Translations under genes and position numbers: made by a program
The notes under the pieces: model-generated
Database searches by the model: none
What the model saw: the letters and a program-made list of their open reading frames with translations, nothing else
Told to the model about the DNA's origin: nothing
Part shown: positions 10,866 to 20,634 of the stretch, in pieces
Position numbering within the stretch: the stretch's first letter is position 1
How the letters are laid out: the number at the start of each line of letters is the position of its first letter
Source: Chelydra serpentina
Lineage: Eukaryota; Chordata; Testudines; Chelydridae
Reading direction: 5' to 3'
DNA length: 64,000 bases
NCBI GenBank assembly: GCA_037349315.1
Contig: JBAIAC010000033.1
Span: forward strand, 17,874,001-17,938,000

Positions 10866-11161
10866 GGGCTGGTCTACACTAACCCCCCAATTCGAACTAA
10901 GATACGCAACTTCAGCTGCGTGAATAACGTAGCTGAAGTCGAACTATCTTAGTTCGAATGAAAACGTACTTACCCGGGGTCCACACGCGGCGCGCAGGCT
11001 CCCCCGTCGACTCCGCCTACTCCATTCGTCGAGCTGGATTACCAGCGTCGACGGGGGAGCACTTCCTGGTTCGATTTATCGCGTTTAGACAAGACACGAT
11101 AAATCGAACCCAGAACATCGATCCGACGCCTCCGATCCAGCCGGTAAGTGTAGACCTACCC
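10866..11161 (-). mobile_element. Harbinger-like MITE, copy c
   Basis: Ends GGGCTGGTCTACACTAACCC and GTGTAGACCTACCC. The stem-loop, ACTTCAGCTGCGT at 10909-10921 and ACGTAGCTGAAGT at 10927-10939, lies near the left end, so the copy is reversed relative to a, d, e and f. The flanks read TTT and AAA, which do not form a usual TWA duplication. The interior keeps GTCGACGGGGGAGC in one orientation and its complement in the other, a second potential hairpin. CpG-rich against an AT-rich background. Confidence 0.78.
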
Positions 11162-11247
11162 AAATCACCAGGAATACTTCAGTAGTGAAATTGCACAGTG
11201 CAGAGATAAGGACTTGACATAACTTGCTTCTCAGGGGATGGATAGTT

Positions 11248-11335
11248 CTTTTGTATAGGACCTAGCACAATGGGCCCTAGTCTGTAACTGGGGGTTCCTA
11301 GGTGCAACTGCAACACATATAATGATTGATAATAG
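11248..11335 (-). repeat. Old dispersed amniote repeat, reverse copy
   Basis: Reads in the reverse sense TATAGGACCTAGCACAATGG, then GCCCTAGTCTGTAACTGGGG, then TTCCTAGGTGC, the complement of the ordered motifs at 5128-5230, 31336-31440 and 47400-47520. It ends in an AT-rich stretch that corresponds to the family's start. Confidence 0.6.
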
Positions 11336-11847
11336 CTTAAGTAATAAAGGGAGAGGCTTACATTTTCAAATGTGACTGTACAAGGGAAGGAAACAGTGTG
11401 CCCTTCTTTGCGTCTTTATTGCTGTGAATGGGCTGAGTTCCCACCCCATCCTGTAGAGGTCTCAGTCTGAGTTAGTGTCCAGACTTGCATTCTTCCTGGA
11501 GTCTGGCTTTATTGGTAACTCGTTAACAGTACCATACCATAACCCTCATCTTACGCCTCCTATCTGGTGTCCGCTGTACCCCATCCAGGACTGCCCCCGT
11601 CCTAGCTCCCTCTCCTCTGGGAGAGGAACGTCCGCCTGTCCTAGATCACCAGGGAGAGTTAGTGAGCCGCACCTGCCACAGTGAACCTGCAGGAGACTTT
11701 GTGCTTTGTTTTAATATCTGCTCAACAGAAGAGCTTTTCAGCCTGTTGCAACAATGGACAAAGAGGGACATTAATTGGCGGTTTTAGAGCCCCTATGCAC
11801 CAGTCATTTGCGTATCTTTGCCTGAAGCTGATGTATCAGGAACATAT
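11336..11847. other. Non-coding DNA, no recognised gene
   Basis: No gene or repeat terminus recognised. The frame at 11475-11684 is Pro/Ser-rich and unsupported. Confidence 0.5.
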
Positions 11848-12372
11848 TTGATTCATAGATTCATAGATTCTAGGGCTGGAAGGGACCTCGAGAGGTCATC
11901 GAGTCCAGCCCCCTGCCCTCATGGCAGGACCAATTACTGTCTAGACCATCCCAGATAGACATTTATCTAACCTACTCTTAAATATCTCCAGAGATGGAGA
12001 TTCCACAACCTCCCTGGGCAGTTTATTCCAGTGTTTAACCACCCTGACAGTTAGGAACTTTTTCCTAATGTCCAACCTAAACCTCCCTTGCTGCAGTTTA
12101 AGCCCATTGCTTCTTGTTCTATCCTCAGAGGCTAAGATGAACAAGTTTTCTCCCTCCTCCTTATGACAACCTTTTAGATACCTGAAGCCCGCTATCATGT
12201 CCCTTCTTAGTCTTCTCTTTTCCAAACTAAACAAACCCAATTCCTTCAGCCTTCCTTCATAGGTCATGTTCTCTAGACCCTTAATCATTCTTGTTGCTCT
12301 TCTCTGGACCCTCTCCAATTTCTCCATCTTTCTTGAAATGCAGTGAAGCGAACTGTTGTCCATATATTCATT
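11848..12372 (-). mobile_element. CR1 LINE, 3' end, minus strand
   Basis: On the plus strand it begins with the 8-mer run ATTCATAG ATTCATAG ATTCTAGG, the complement of the CR1 terminal octamer repeat. The 3' UTR follows (GGGACCTCGAGAGGTCATCG, CCCCTGCCCTCATGGCAGG) and then the end of ORF2. The copy is 5'-truncated near 12372, as is normal for CR1, which is not associated with long target duplications. It is moderately conserved, with an open C-terminal frame, so it is younger than the copy at 55550. Confidence 0.9.
11941..12363 (-). pseudogene. CR1 ORF2 C-terminal remnant
   Basis: A 140-codon open frame that ends at the natural ORF2 stop. The translation has the hallmark run of the CR1 polymerase C-terminus: [16 protein letters not shown] near the start, [16 protein letters not shown] near residues 42-57, then [20 protein letters not shown] and [15 protein letters not shown] at the end. 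The reverse transcriptase catalytic and endonuclease domains are absent, so it cannot be active. The initial Met is only the first Met in the remnant, not a true start. Confidence 0.88.
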
Positions 12373-12592
12373 TTGCTAGACTAAACCATGCACGTGAGGT
12401 TCCTCAGAGGTAAGGTCAAGGATGCTGTCCAGCCGCACATGATATTCTCCAGGAGCTTTCAGTTCCTAAATCAATTAATAGAATGTTCTGTCTCATGCAT
12501 AGTTTATTAATTTGTGACATTTATTGTTATTTATGTAATAAGTAATCAAAGTTCTAGTCCATGAAAGTGACTATTACACAATACATTAAATC

Positions 12593-12925
12593 TGTGGTTC
12601 TCAACTGTGGTCCACCGCTTCTTCAGGGAAAGCCCCTGGCGGGCCGGGCCGGTTTGTTGACCTGCCACGTCCGCAGGTTCGGCCGGTCATGGCTCCCACT
12701 GGCCGCAGTTCGCCGCTCCGGGCCAATGGGGGCTGCGGGATGCGGCGCAGGCCAAGGGATGTGCTGTCCGCTGCATCCCACAGCCCCCATTGGCCTGGAG
12801 TGGCGAACTGCGGCCAGTGGGAGCTGCGGCCGGCCGAACCTGCGGACGTGGCAGGTCAACAAACCGGCTCAGCGCACCAGGGGCTGTCCCTGAAGAAGCG
12901 GTGAACCACAGTTGAGAACCACCGC
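12593..12925. mobile_element. Near-perfect palindromic hAT MITE
   Basis: Left end TGTGGTTCTCAACTGTGG, right end CCACAGTTGAGAACCACCGC. The flanks ATTAAATC (12585-12592) and ATTAAAAC (12926-12933) are an 8-bp duplication with one mismatch. The whole element is an inverted repeat: the left arm (to ~12742) and the right arm (from ~12770) match over about 150 bp each, including GACCTGCCACGTCCGCAGG and its complement CCTGCGGACGTGGCAGGTC. Overlapping frames on both strands (12561-12904) encode similar peptides only because the DNA is palindromic. Confidence 0.88.
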
Positions 12926-12933
12926 ATTAAAAC

Positions 12934-13440
12934 ATTCTTTTTTATATCTAACTGTCTCAGAACACTACACATGGGAGAGTGCAACTGACTGGAAATTGCT
13001 TAAACAAAATGTGAGAGGTCTGCAGCATTTGGTGACATGGGAGCCTCCTAGTGTAATGAAAGGTACAGCATGCTGATTCCCAAGCCTAGCATTTCAGTGA
13101 GACGCATGTTAGATGTTATCAAATTCTGCAAACCTAACTGCAAACTTCTGCACTGCAAGATGAAGTGAAATTTGTGTGTGCATCTTTCTAGTATTGCAGA
13201 GAGACAGTTATTCTGTAGGATTATTCAGGGATGTTGGAGAACTTTTTGTTCTTATCTGGCTCCCAGTTTTGAGATTGTAATAAAGATACAGTTTAAAAGA
13301 AACTTGCACTTGCCACAGGCACAAACAGGATATGAGAAATGGAGCAAATATTGCCCTTATTCCTATTAAACATATTGGATTTACTGAAAATGCACACTGG
13401 CTAATCTATTTAAAATCTTTAATTTGAACCAGAAATTGAA
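12934..13440. other. Non-coding DNA, no recognised gene
   Basis: AT-rich spacer. Nothing beyond a short chance frame at 13172-13369. Confidence 0.5.
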
Positions 13441-13512
13441 GGTGACATCCTGGCCCTACTGAAATCAAAGGGAGTTCTAGCTATTGAGTTCAATGAGGCC
13501 AGAATTTCACTC
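13441..13512. repeat. Palindromic MITE, TGGCC-ended
   Basis: GGTGACATCCTGGCCC at the left and GAGGCCAGAATTTCAC at the right pair as arms around CAAAGGGAGTTCTAGC and ATTGAGTTCAATG. 72 bp, no coding capacity. Confidence 0.55.
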
Positions 13513-13519
13513 TGAGTGC

Positions 13520-13610
13520 TATTGGCTTGCTGAATGATCGCAGGCAGGTCACTTGACTTTTCTGTGATTCAGTTTTCCATCTGTTAAATTGGGATGATGA
13601 TGATACTTGG
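13520..13610 (+). mobile_element. MIR-type CORE-SINE fragment
   Basis: Contains CAGGCAGGTCACTTGACTTT, CTGTGATTCAGTTTTCCATC and TGTTAAATTGGGATGATGAT, the ordered MIR core (loss of water-tight matching reflects age). The tRNA head and the 3' tail are not recognisable. Confidence 0.7.
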
Positions 13611-14040
13611 TGTCCGCATGGAGACTTAATGTGTGTTGTGAATCCTGACTGGCTGTGTGGACCCTGTTATCGCACACTAAAAGTTCTGTGTACACAGGTC
13701 TACACAACCAGTCGGTGTGTGGCTAGCTGGCTGTAGATTGACACCACAGCTTGAGGCACATTAAGTAGACTCCCTCTCAGTATCACATCCCAAGTTAACA
13801 GATGGAAAACGGAAGCCAAAGTCTCCATGTAGAGAAGCCCTTACTCTCCTTTGCATAAGAGCTATTATTTTATACTATTTCTGCTATAATAAAGGAATAG
13901 TTAGGAAGCCAGTTGGACAGTGTGTAGTCAAGAAGAGGCATACTATGAATATATGTGGCTAGATTTTCAGATATACCAAGCATTGACAACTAAAGATGAA
14001 TTAATTGGAGCAGTATGCACTCAGCTGCTCTGAAAATCAG
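13611..14040. other. Non-coding DNA, no recognised gene
   Basis: Contains weak inverted motifs (GTACACAGGTCTACAC near 13690, AAGTAGAC near 13765) that may be a decayed MITE. I cannot assign them. Confidence 0.4.
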
Positions 14041-14062
14041 GGTGTGTGTGTGTGTGCGCGCG
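14041..14062. repeat. (TG)n(CG)n microsatellite
   Basis: TG dinucleotides pass into CGCGCG. This is the left part of a tract split by the hAT at 14063. Confidence 0.9.
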
Positions 14063-14468
14063 CAAGGCCATCCCTACCCATACGCAAAGTACACAGCTGC
14101 ATAGGGCACCAGGAAATTTTGGGCCACCAAATTTACTGGTGCCCTGTGCAGCTGCATGCTGCTCTACCTCTTCCCCATGGCCCCACCCCAGCCCCGCTCT
14201 GCCCCTTCCCCAAAGCCTCCGCCCCGCCTCTTCCTGCCCCTGTTCTGCCTCAGCCCCACCCCCACTCCCCTGAGGAGTGCAGCAGGGCTGGGCCTGCACT
14301 CACCAGTGGCGGGAAGTGCAGCAGCCTGGCCCCAGCCACACCGCCGGTGAGTGCTGCGGGGTGGTTTCTCCATGTCCCTCAAGCCAGAACTGCCCCTGCT
14401 ACGGAGGCCTGTCCCCCTCCCCCCACGGGGGGCTGCGTAGAGCCCCAGAATGGCTAGGGATGGCCCTG
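14063..14468. mobile_element. hAT element inside a TG microsatellite
   Basis: Ends CAAGGCCATCCCTACCCAT and ATGGCTAGGGATGGCCCTG are inverted repeats with two or three mismatches in 19 bp. Both flanks are (TG)n-type sequence, so the target duplication (TGCGCGCG/TATGTATG) is blurred by microsatellite drift. The interior is C-rich (CCCCACCCCAGCCCC) and yields Pro-rich frames on both strands, which are artefacts. Confidence 0.78.
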
Positions 14469-14496
14469 TATGTATGTGTGTGTGTGCATTTTTATT

Positions 14497-14563
<67 letters not shown>

Positions 14564-14564
14564 T
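14469..14564. repeat. Compound (TG)n(TA)n(CA)n tract
   Basis: About 10 TG units (14499-14518), about 16 TA units (14518-14551) and about 6 CA units (14551-14564). The outer blocks are complementary, so the tract is a perfect-type palindrome able to extrude a cruciform. It is prone to length error in assembly. Confidence 0.93.
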
Positions 14565-15321
14565 GATTTGGAAACTCTGCCCACTGCATCACACAGATCT
14601 GCCACCATCTGTTCACAAAGACCTGCTGCACTGAAAAGAGAGAAGTTTATAGTGTAATTCTGTTTCCATTAAAGCTTGCAGAGAATCTAGTTTATTCTAA
14701 ATATTTATTTGTTCAAAAGAGAGACTTGATTAGAGTCCATTATATTTTGAAATTCTCATGAATATTAACACCTTTTAAGTGAAGGAACCCATTTCTCTGT
14801 AAACATCCACTTACCCTCTAGCTGGTGAGAAAGCAGCAGGCTTTTGTTTGTTGGTTTTTTTGTTTAAGATTATATTCCCAGAGAGTATATCTAATAAAAC
14901 CAGTAATTAAAACAGCAGGGCAAGCTGTCTCTCTTTTTGGACCATACAGCAGTGCCATAATTAAATGATTACCTAGAAAAAAAGGCCTCATTTCAGCATA
15001 ACCATTTAGTCCTGATTGACAAAAAGTCTATCTCTTGATTCTTGCGGGAACACAAAGGAATTATCAGATTAAGTACTACAATCAAAACAACCACACTTTG
15101 TCATTCCTGAGTCTTTGCCATAATTTTTATCTAGCCAAATAACTTTTGTTTTAGAAGCCCTTATTAATTCCAGAGCTGCCTGAGCTTACTAATTAAAACC
15201 AAGGTTATGTGACAATCTAGCTACACTGGGTCCATCAGCCTCAAGCTACTCAGCCATCAGTATGTCGGATGCTGTGGATTTGAAAAGATATGGGTAATTG
15301 CACATTGGATTAAATGTCATT
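14565..15321. other. AT-rich non-coding DNA, candidate conserved element
   Basis: No repeat terminus and no ORF of note. Between 14870 and 15235 there are several TAATTA/ATTA homeodomain-type cores (for example CAGTAATTAAAAC, CATAATTAAATGATTACC, TTACTAATTAAAACC) in non-repetitive sequence of even composition. This resembles conserved non-coding elements near developmental genes. It is an inference only. Confidence 0.4.
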
Positions 15322-15334
15322 GTTTTTGGGATAG

Positions 15335-15428
15335 CGACAAAGGGTCCTGTGGCACCTTATAGACTAACAGAGGTATTGAAGCATAAGATTTTGTGGGTGA
15401 ATACCCACTTCTTTGGATGCAAGCAGTG
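15335..15428 (-). mobile_element. Penelope-like 3' end, 94 bp, perfect 13-bp duplication
   Basis: Flanked by identical GTTTTTGGGATAG at 15322-15334 and 15429-15441, which fixes the exact insert. The insert carries GGCACCTTATAGACTAACAG and, on the minus strand, a hairpin GTGGGTATTCACCCAC followed by AAAATCTTATGC. That is the site where related copies (30463-30498) carry a hammerhead-like core. The core here is degraded (AAAGA and AAAA in place of GATGA and GAAA). Strongly 5'-truncated. Confidence 0.85.
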
Positions 15429-15441
15429 GTTTTTGGGATAG

Positions 15442-15683
15442 TTCATGTTTAAGGTCAGAGAGTCTCATGTTCAGCATCCACTACACAACCCTTATTCTCT
15501 CTATTGCAAAGATACTGCATTACTGAACCATATTAAAAGGTAACATTTGTGTTGGATCTGTAGTCAATCATGGCACTCTGCTGCTCAAAACACCTCCCAT
15601 TTTGTCTGTTCCCAACATGACTTTTGATCTGTGAATTCAATAATGCTTTCAATCCTCAACTCTGCACTTGGCAAGGAGATAGT
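15442..15683. other. Non-coding DNA, no recognised gene
   Basis: Spacer between the PLE insert and the LTR block. Nothing recognised. Confidence 0.45.
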
Positions 15684-17903
15684 TGTGACGTTACACCCCA
15701 AATTCTTCCTAGAAATATTATGACCTGAATATGGCATAACTAAGATATGTTTTATGCAAGCTGGGTCGTGAGGTATCATTGGAAAGGTTATGGTTTACTG
15801 ATTGTGATTATCATATTTGTATGCATGTATCATTGCTGTATCTGAAGCTGGGAATATAAACTCTGTATCAATTGCAAAAGTGTTTGGCATCTGGGAAATG
15901 TCAATCAGACAGTAGGCAATCAGCCTCAATGGCCATTAGGAAGAATAAGAAGACTTGGAAGATACCAATCTCCTGCCTTCCTGAGAAACTTCCTGGGATG
16001 TTGTCTTTGTGACGCTGTTCCCCATAAAACTTTATGGGGAGGTGCTTATAAATGTATATATGTAACTAGAATATGTTTTATGCTACATGTGCCATGTAAC
16101 ATATCTCTGTGAAAGTTATGACCTACTGAATGTATTCCTCCTGTTTGTATGCATGTATCATTGTTGTAATTGAAGTTATGAATATCGGTAGTATTTCTTG
16201 AGAAAGGAATGTGCAGGTTAAGTGCCCAATCAAGAAGCACTTAACAGACAATAGAACTTGCAGTCACCAATCCACATTTGAACTTTGCCAGGAATGTGGC
16301 TGGTCTGGAACTGAGTTGTGCAGGTGACTGGTCCATGTGACCCCAACTCCATTTGGTAACTGGATGCTACACAGGGAGAGGGAGGGGTGTCCACCCAGAG
16401 GAGAAAATCTATTTAAACCCCGAGGAAACCCCTCCATTTTGTCTTCAGCTGGCTAAAGGAAGAAGCTCTCCACCCCCCCAAGGACATTCCTGAGGGGAAC
16501 TGAACAAAGGACAAAGACATTAGGGGGGTGAGTGATTGCTGGGCCCAGGCTAGAAGGAAGATAGCCTGTTTACTGGACCTAGTGAGGGGTTTATCTGTAC
16601 ACAGGGTAATTAGACATAGAACTGCGTGTTCTTTTTTATTTTATTCGGCAATTCACTTTATTCTGTCTGTTACTACTTGAAATCACTTAAATCCTATTTT
16701 CTGTACTTATTAAAATCACTTTTTACTTATTAAGTTTCCTGGAGTTGAGTTGTTACCTGGGGGAACGCAAACAGCTGTGCATATCTTTCTATCTTTGTAA
16801 TAGAAAGCGAACTATTTATGAGTTTACCCTGTATAAGCTTTATACAGGGTAAAACGGATTTATTAAGGGTTTGAGCCTCCTTGGAGTTGAGCAGCTGGGT
16901 GTCAAAGGCAAGAGCGCTTCCAGGGGCCTTACAGGGGTGAGTGGACTTGGTTCGGACCTGGGTCTGTGTTTGCAGCAGATCAGTGGAATCTGGCTCAAAA
17001 CAGACAGGATTTGGGAGTCCCAAGCTGGAAAAGGCCTGGAAGCAGGGGCAGAAGCAGCCTTGGCACACCAGGTGGCAGCACCAAGCAGGTCTCTGTGGCC
17101 CCAACCCGTCACAGCCTTGACACTACAGGCTCAGGTGATGATGTCACCTGGTATGGAGTACCACCTTGAACACTGCTGGTATTTTTCCATTGGAAACAAA
17201 AGATTCCTGCCTTATAAATTCTATTTAAGGCTGGAAAGTAAGTCAATTAGGGCTCTTCTCCATTGCCTCCCTGCCTAAGAAGAAAGACTCTGAAAAGCAC
17301 CCAAAGAGACAGAGGAACTAAGCTGGGGAAAGGCCAGGGCTGAGTCCAGGCTGAGACTGGGGTCTAGTCTGTAAAGAAAAATGAATTAAGCTTAGGTTGC
17401 ATGTTTTATTTTATTTGCTCAGTAATCTGCTTTGTTCTGTTTACTATCTCTTATAATCACTTAACATTTACCTTTTGTAGTTAATAAACTTATTTCTTGT
17501 TTATTCCAAAACCAAGTTTGTGCAGTTCATATCTGGGGGGCGGGGGAGCTGTGCATATCTCCCTCCCCATTGAGGGAGGGGGTGATTTTTATGAGCTTAC
17601 GTTGACTAGATCTCTCTATAGCACAAGACAATATTATTTTGGAGGTTACACTCTGGATGGTGTGTGCACCGGAGTGCTGGTCTTTCCCCTAGCTGAATCC
17701 TCCTACACAGAACTGATTTCAGTCTGTGTCCACAGCTGGGTGTGGCCTTACCTGGATGTGTGCTGGAAAGGGGCTTGAGAGCCTGGCACAGCAACCCAGT
17801 GCAAGGGAAGCCCAGGCTGGTAGAACTGGTGGGCTCAGTGGGACCCCAGCACATCCAGAGGCTCCCGAAAAGGGGGGTCCAACCCATTCCAATAGTGATG
17901 ACA
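15684..17903 (+). mobile_element. LTR A (solo LTR), interrupted by LTR B
   Basis: The left part 15684-16007 begins TGTGACGTTAC. The right part 17119-17903 continues after the nested element and ends near GTGATGACA. Joined length would be about 1.1 kb. In the right part a TATTTAA box lies at ~17222 and a polyadenylation signal AATAAA at 17483-17488, the U3-R-U5 order of an LTR on the plus strand. No gag, pol or env sequence is adjacent, so this is a solo LTR or an isolated remnant of an old endogenous retrovirus-type element. The outer duplication (ATAGT/AATGT) is weak, so the right end is approximate. Confidence 0.72.
16008..17113 (+). mobile_element. LTR B (solo LTR), nested in LTR A
   Basis: Begins TGTGACG and ends CGTCACA, a perfect 7-bp inverted terminal pair with TG...CA ends. 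Flanked by GTCTT (16003-16007) and GCCTT (17114-17118), a 5-bp target duplication with one mismatch. A TATTTAAA box is at 16410-16417 and an ATTAAA signal at 16709-16714. A self-complementary CCCTGTATAAGC/GCTTTATACAGGG lies at 16828-16854. No internal retroviral genes remain. Frames inside (16730-17278) are spurious. Confidence 0.82.
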
Positions 17904-18238
17904 AATGTTCTCTGTTGCTGGCTGGTGTAGCTGGTGCTACAACTGCCCCTAGTAGCTCTGGGAGGAGGGGAGCCTACTGGGGACTGACAGGTGTGTGGCT
18001 GCATTGTTCCCACGCTTTCCCAGTAGCACACTGGAGCTGCTGGAGCCAGGGTGAAGCTTAGGCCAGCTCTTGCTTGGAAGAAATGTTCCTGCATTGCAAA
18101 TGCCTAAATGCAGTGTAGCTATAGAATCACTTATTGCAGTATATATAAATTCAGGTCGATACATAGTTACTCATACATCTAGGATAGAAACTCCATCTGT
18201 GCAACAGTTGTGATAATCTGAGTCACTCAAGTTAATTT
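17904..18238. other. Non-coding DNA, no recognised gene
   Basis: No repeat terminus seen. It could include a tail of LTR A if that element extends further than I place it. Confidence 0.4.
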
Positions 18239-18620
18239 CTAGAGCTGTCAAGAAACTGAAATTCCTGGGGAATGTGATGGGAATGGTGATATTTCACTGA
18301 AACCATTTGGAAATGTTTCTGAACTGCCTGGAGCCCTGGTGGCCCACCAGGTAGGGAGCTTGGGGATTCTGAAGACTGGAACTGCTGAAGAGCTGGGAAC
18401 TCTGGCTCTTGGGCTGTCTGAGGGACCAAGGAAGCCCAAGGAGCCTGGAACCCAGGTAGGCAAGCTGGCAGGTAACCATGCACGTTTCTGCCAGAACCCG
18501 GACTGCTTTCTATCAGAATTCCCCTAAAATCACCACATTCCCACAGAATGCTTTGATTGTTGGCAAGTTAGCATTTTTCCAACCCCCCAAAAAATCCACT
18601 GGGAAAATTTCTGACCAGCT
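18239..18620. mobile_element. TIR element, CTAGAGCTG-ended, copy 2
   Basis: Left CTAGAGCTGTCAAGAAACTG, right GGGAAAATTTCTGACCAGCT, matching the ends of 10373-10721. The interior is diverged and contains GCC/CTGG-rich sequence (18325-18470), which yields several overlapping short frames on both strands that I reject. Confidence 0.6.
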
Positions 18621-20547
18621 TTATTAATTTCCCTCATTAAGGGATAAAAGTTGCAACCTTTATCCAATATAGAACAAAGCATGGTAAGAGAATTACAATT
18701 CACGGTCGACACAATGCACTAATATTGGAGAAAAATGTGGCTTAAATTTGGCAAGTCAAGTTTATCAACATACATCTCTAGCACATTTAGAAAAGCCTGG
18801 ACTCCATACGGTGCCAGTTCCCAAACCAGAGTGAGTCTGACCACAAAGCAGCCCCCAGAGAGTGGAGTGGTTGCATTGTGCTGGTTATCCTTGTTTCCAG
18901 CTGAGATAAAGAACAGATGGGAGTGGGCGATGAAAGGATGAGCCAATGCAGACTGACTATTTTTTTCAGAAAGGGCAAAACACTTACTGTACTAAAGGCA
19001 GCTAAAAATACAGAAATACATTTCTAGTGTTACTTATGCATGTGTAAGCAATGGCTGCAGTTACCCTACGGATCTCACGTGAATGCGATCGGGGAAGAGA
19101 TGGTCTCTGTGATTGCAGATAGGAGGGGTGGTGTCCATGGAATAATACCATCATTAAGATGCTATTCACATGATTAAGACTTTTGAGAACCCCTCCCATA
19201 AGATTTTAACTACATGGAAGTCCCATGACTCATGACACAATAAAATGATCAGGGCAGTTAAGAGAGCTTAATTCTTCATGCGGAGTGGTCAATGGTAAAA
19301 TTACCGTTAGCTTCAACAGATGCAAGACTGGATGTAAAGAAAATTGGAACCTGTAATGGCCTGATTTTCTGCCTGGCCTCTGCTTTTGTTCCCCAAGTGC
19401 AAAGTTGGTCTGCAGGTTCATCTCGGGGAGGTAGGAAAGTCTGATTTCCCTTTTCATTAGAATTGGTCAACATTTTCTGAAACATCAAAATTTCTACAAG
19501 GGAGAAAGAAAACTTCAATATGTTTTAAGATCATCCCCCTCCCCCTTTTTGTTGTTTTTCTTCCCCAACAACAAAAAGCTCTATATTTTACAGAGGGTGA
19601 AAATGAGGCAAAGGGATGAGACCCTCACCCTCTCTGGCCCCTTTACACCTGGTGCTATGAAGGCCCAGGATCCCGCTGTGGGCATGATTCCTCTGGAGCA
19701 GAAACTGCTGAAGAAAGCCAGGCTGTGTTCCAAAGCTCCCCTTCTATGGGGCCCCTAGGAAATGTAAACTTAACATCACTTTAGTCCCTCATTCTCACTA
19801 TTTCTTAACTAATGAGCACCAATTTACCATTCAGTTTCAATTTCCATTTAGTGTCCCCAAGTTCACATCTGTCTCCTATGGCTAGTTAGAAGTAATATCC
19901 TCAAATTCATTGCTATCCTTTCTCATGGAATATTCTTCTAGTAGCCAGGAAGGGGCAGGGTAATGACTAAGCATCCTCAAGGCATGTTTCATGCCACAAA
20001 AGGCATATACTGCCAGAATAGATGTCCAAAGAGGCACAACTGGAGTTTTTCAGACTTAATAATCTATTACAGACCAAAGAAAATATCTTCAGGGAGAAGT
20101 TGAGGAAAAAACCCAACACATTTGGAAAACTGCAGGGCAACCTTAACATCTCTCTGGCTAGTGTCAAGATATCTGCTTCTATAATCAAAGGAACCCGTTC
20201 AGGAATATTTTCAGAAGAGTCATTCACTGCTCCCATGGTGACAAGAGCTGGGTAAAACCTCGAGTTTCCGCTACATGAAATTTATGTATCAGAATCTAAA
20301 CTGTCACTGTAAATGAAACCTTAGAGCTTCAGAATCTCAATGTCACTACCACACCTGTCTATGGAACAGTTCAAGCTTTGCTTCTGTGGATGCTTGTTAC
20401 TGAAATCTTTGCCTATTCTTTTGGGGGAGTTGATAGACTTCAAAGCACTGTCAGCTATAAGAATCCTTAATCTGGCCCCAGAAGACCTTTCTTTAGAACA
20501 GTCATTATTAGCGTATTTAGAAAGGGCCCCTGTCATGGAGGTATATT
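18621..20547. other. Non-coding DNA with one small MIR trace
   Basis: Mostly unique AT-rich sequence. TTTTACAGAGGGTGAAAATG then AGGCAAAGGGATGAGAC at 19583-19620 looks like a minus-strand MIR core. The rest has overlapping short frames on both strands and no recognised gene. Confidence 0.5.
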
Positions 20548-20634
20548 GGCCCAGATCTCAGCTGGTATAAATAAGCGTAGCTTCAGTTACTTTAATGAAG
20601 TTACATCAGTTTGCATCAGCAGAGGATCTGGCCC
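20548..20634. repeat. Palindromic MITE, CCAGAT-ended family
   Basis: GGCCCAGATCTCAGCTGGTA and the right end GCAGAGGATCTGGCCC are inverted arms. Internal TAGCTTCAGTTACTTTAATG and GAAGTTACATCAGT pair around the centre. Same family as 1622, 45648 and 61086. Confidence 0.65.

Noticed and set aside
14164..14631. 155-codon minus and 150-codon plus frames
   Set aside because: They read a C-rich hAT interior and dinucleotide repeats. The peptides are low complexity (Pro-rich, or His-Thr and Ile-Tyr repeats).
17606..18094. 162-codon minus frame as a possible gene
   Set aside because: Mostly inside LTR A and antisense to it. No domain.
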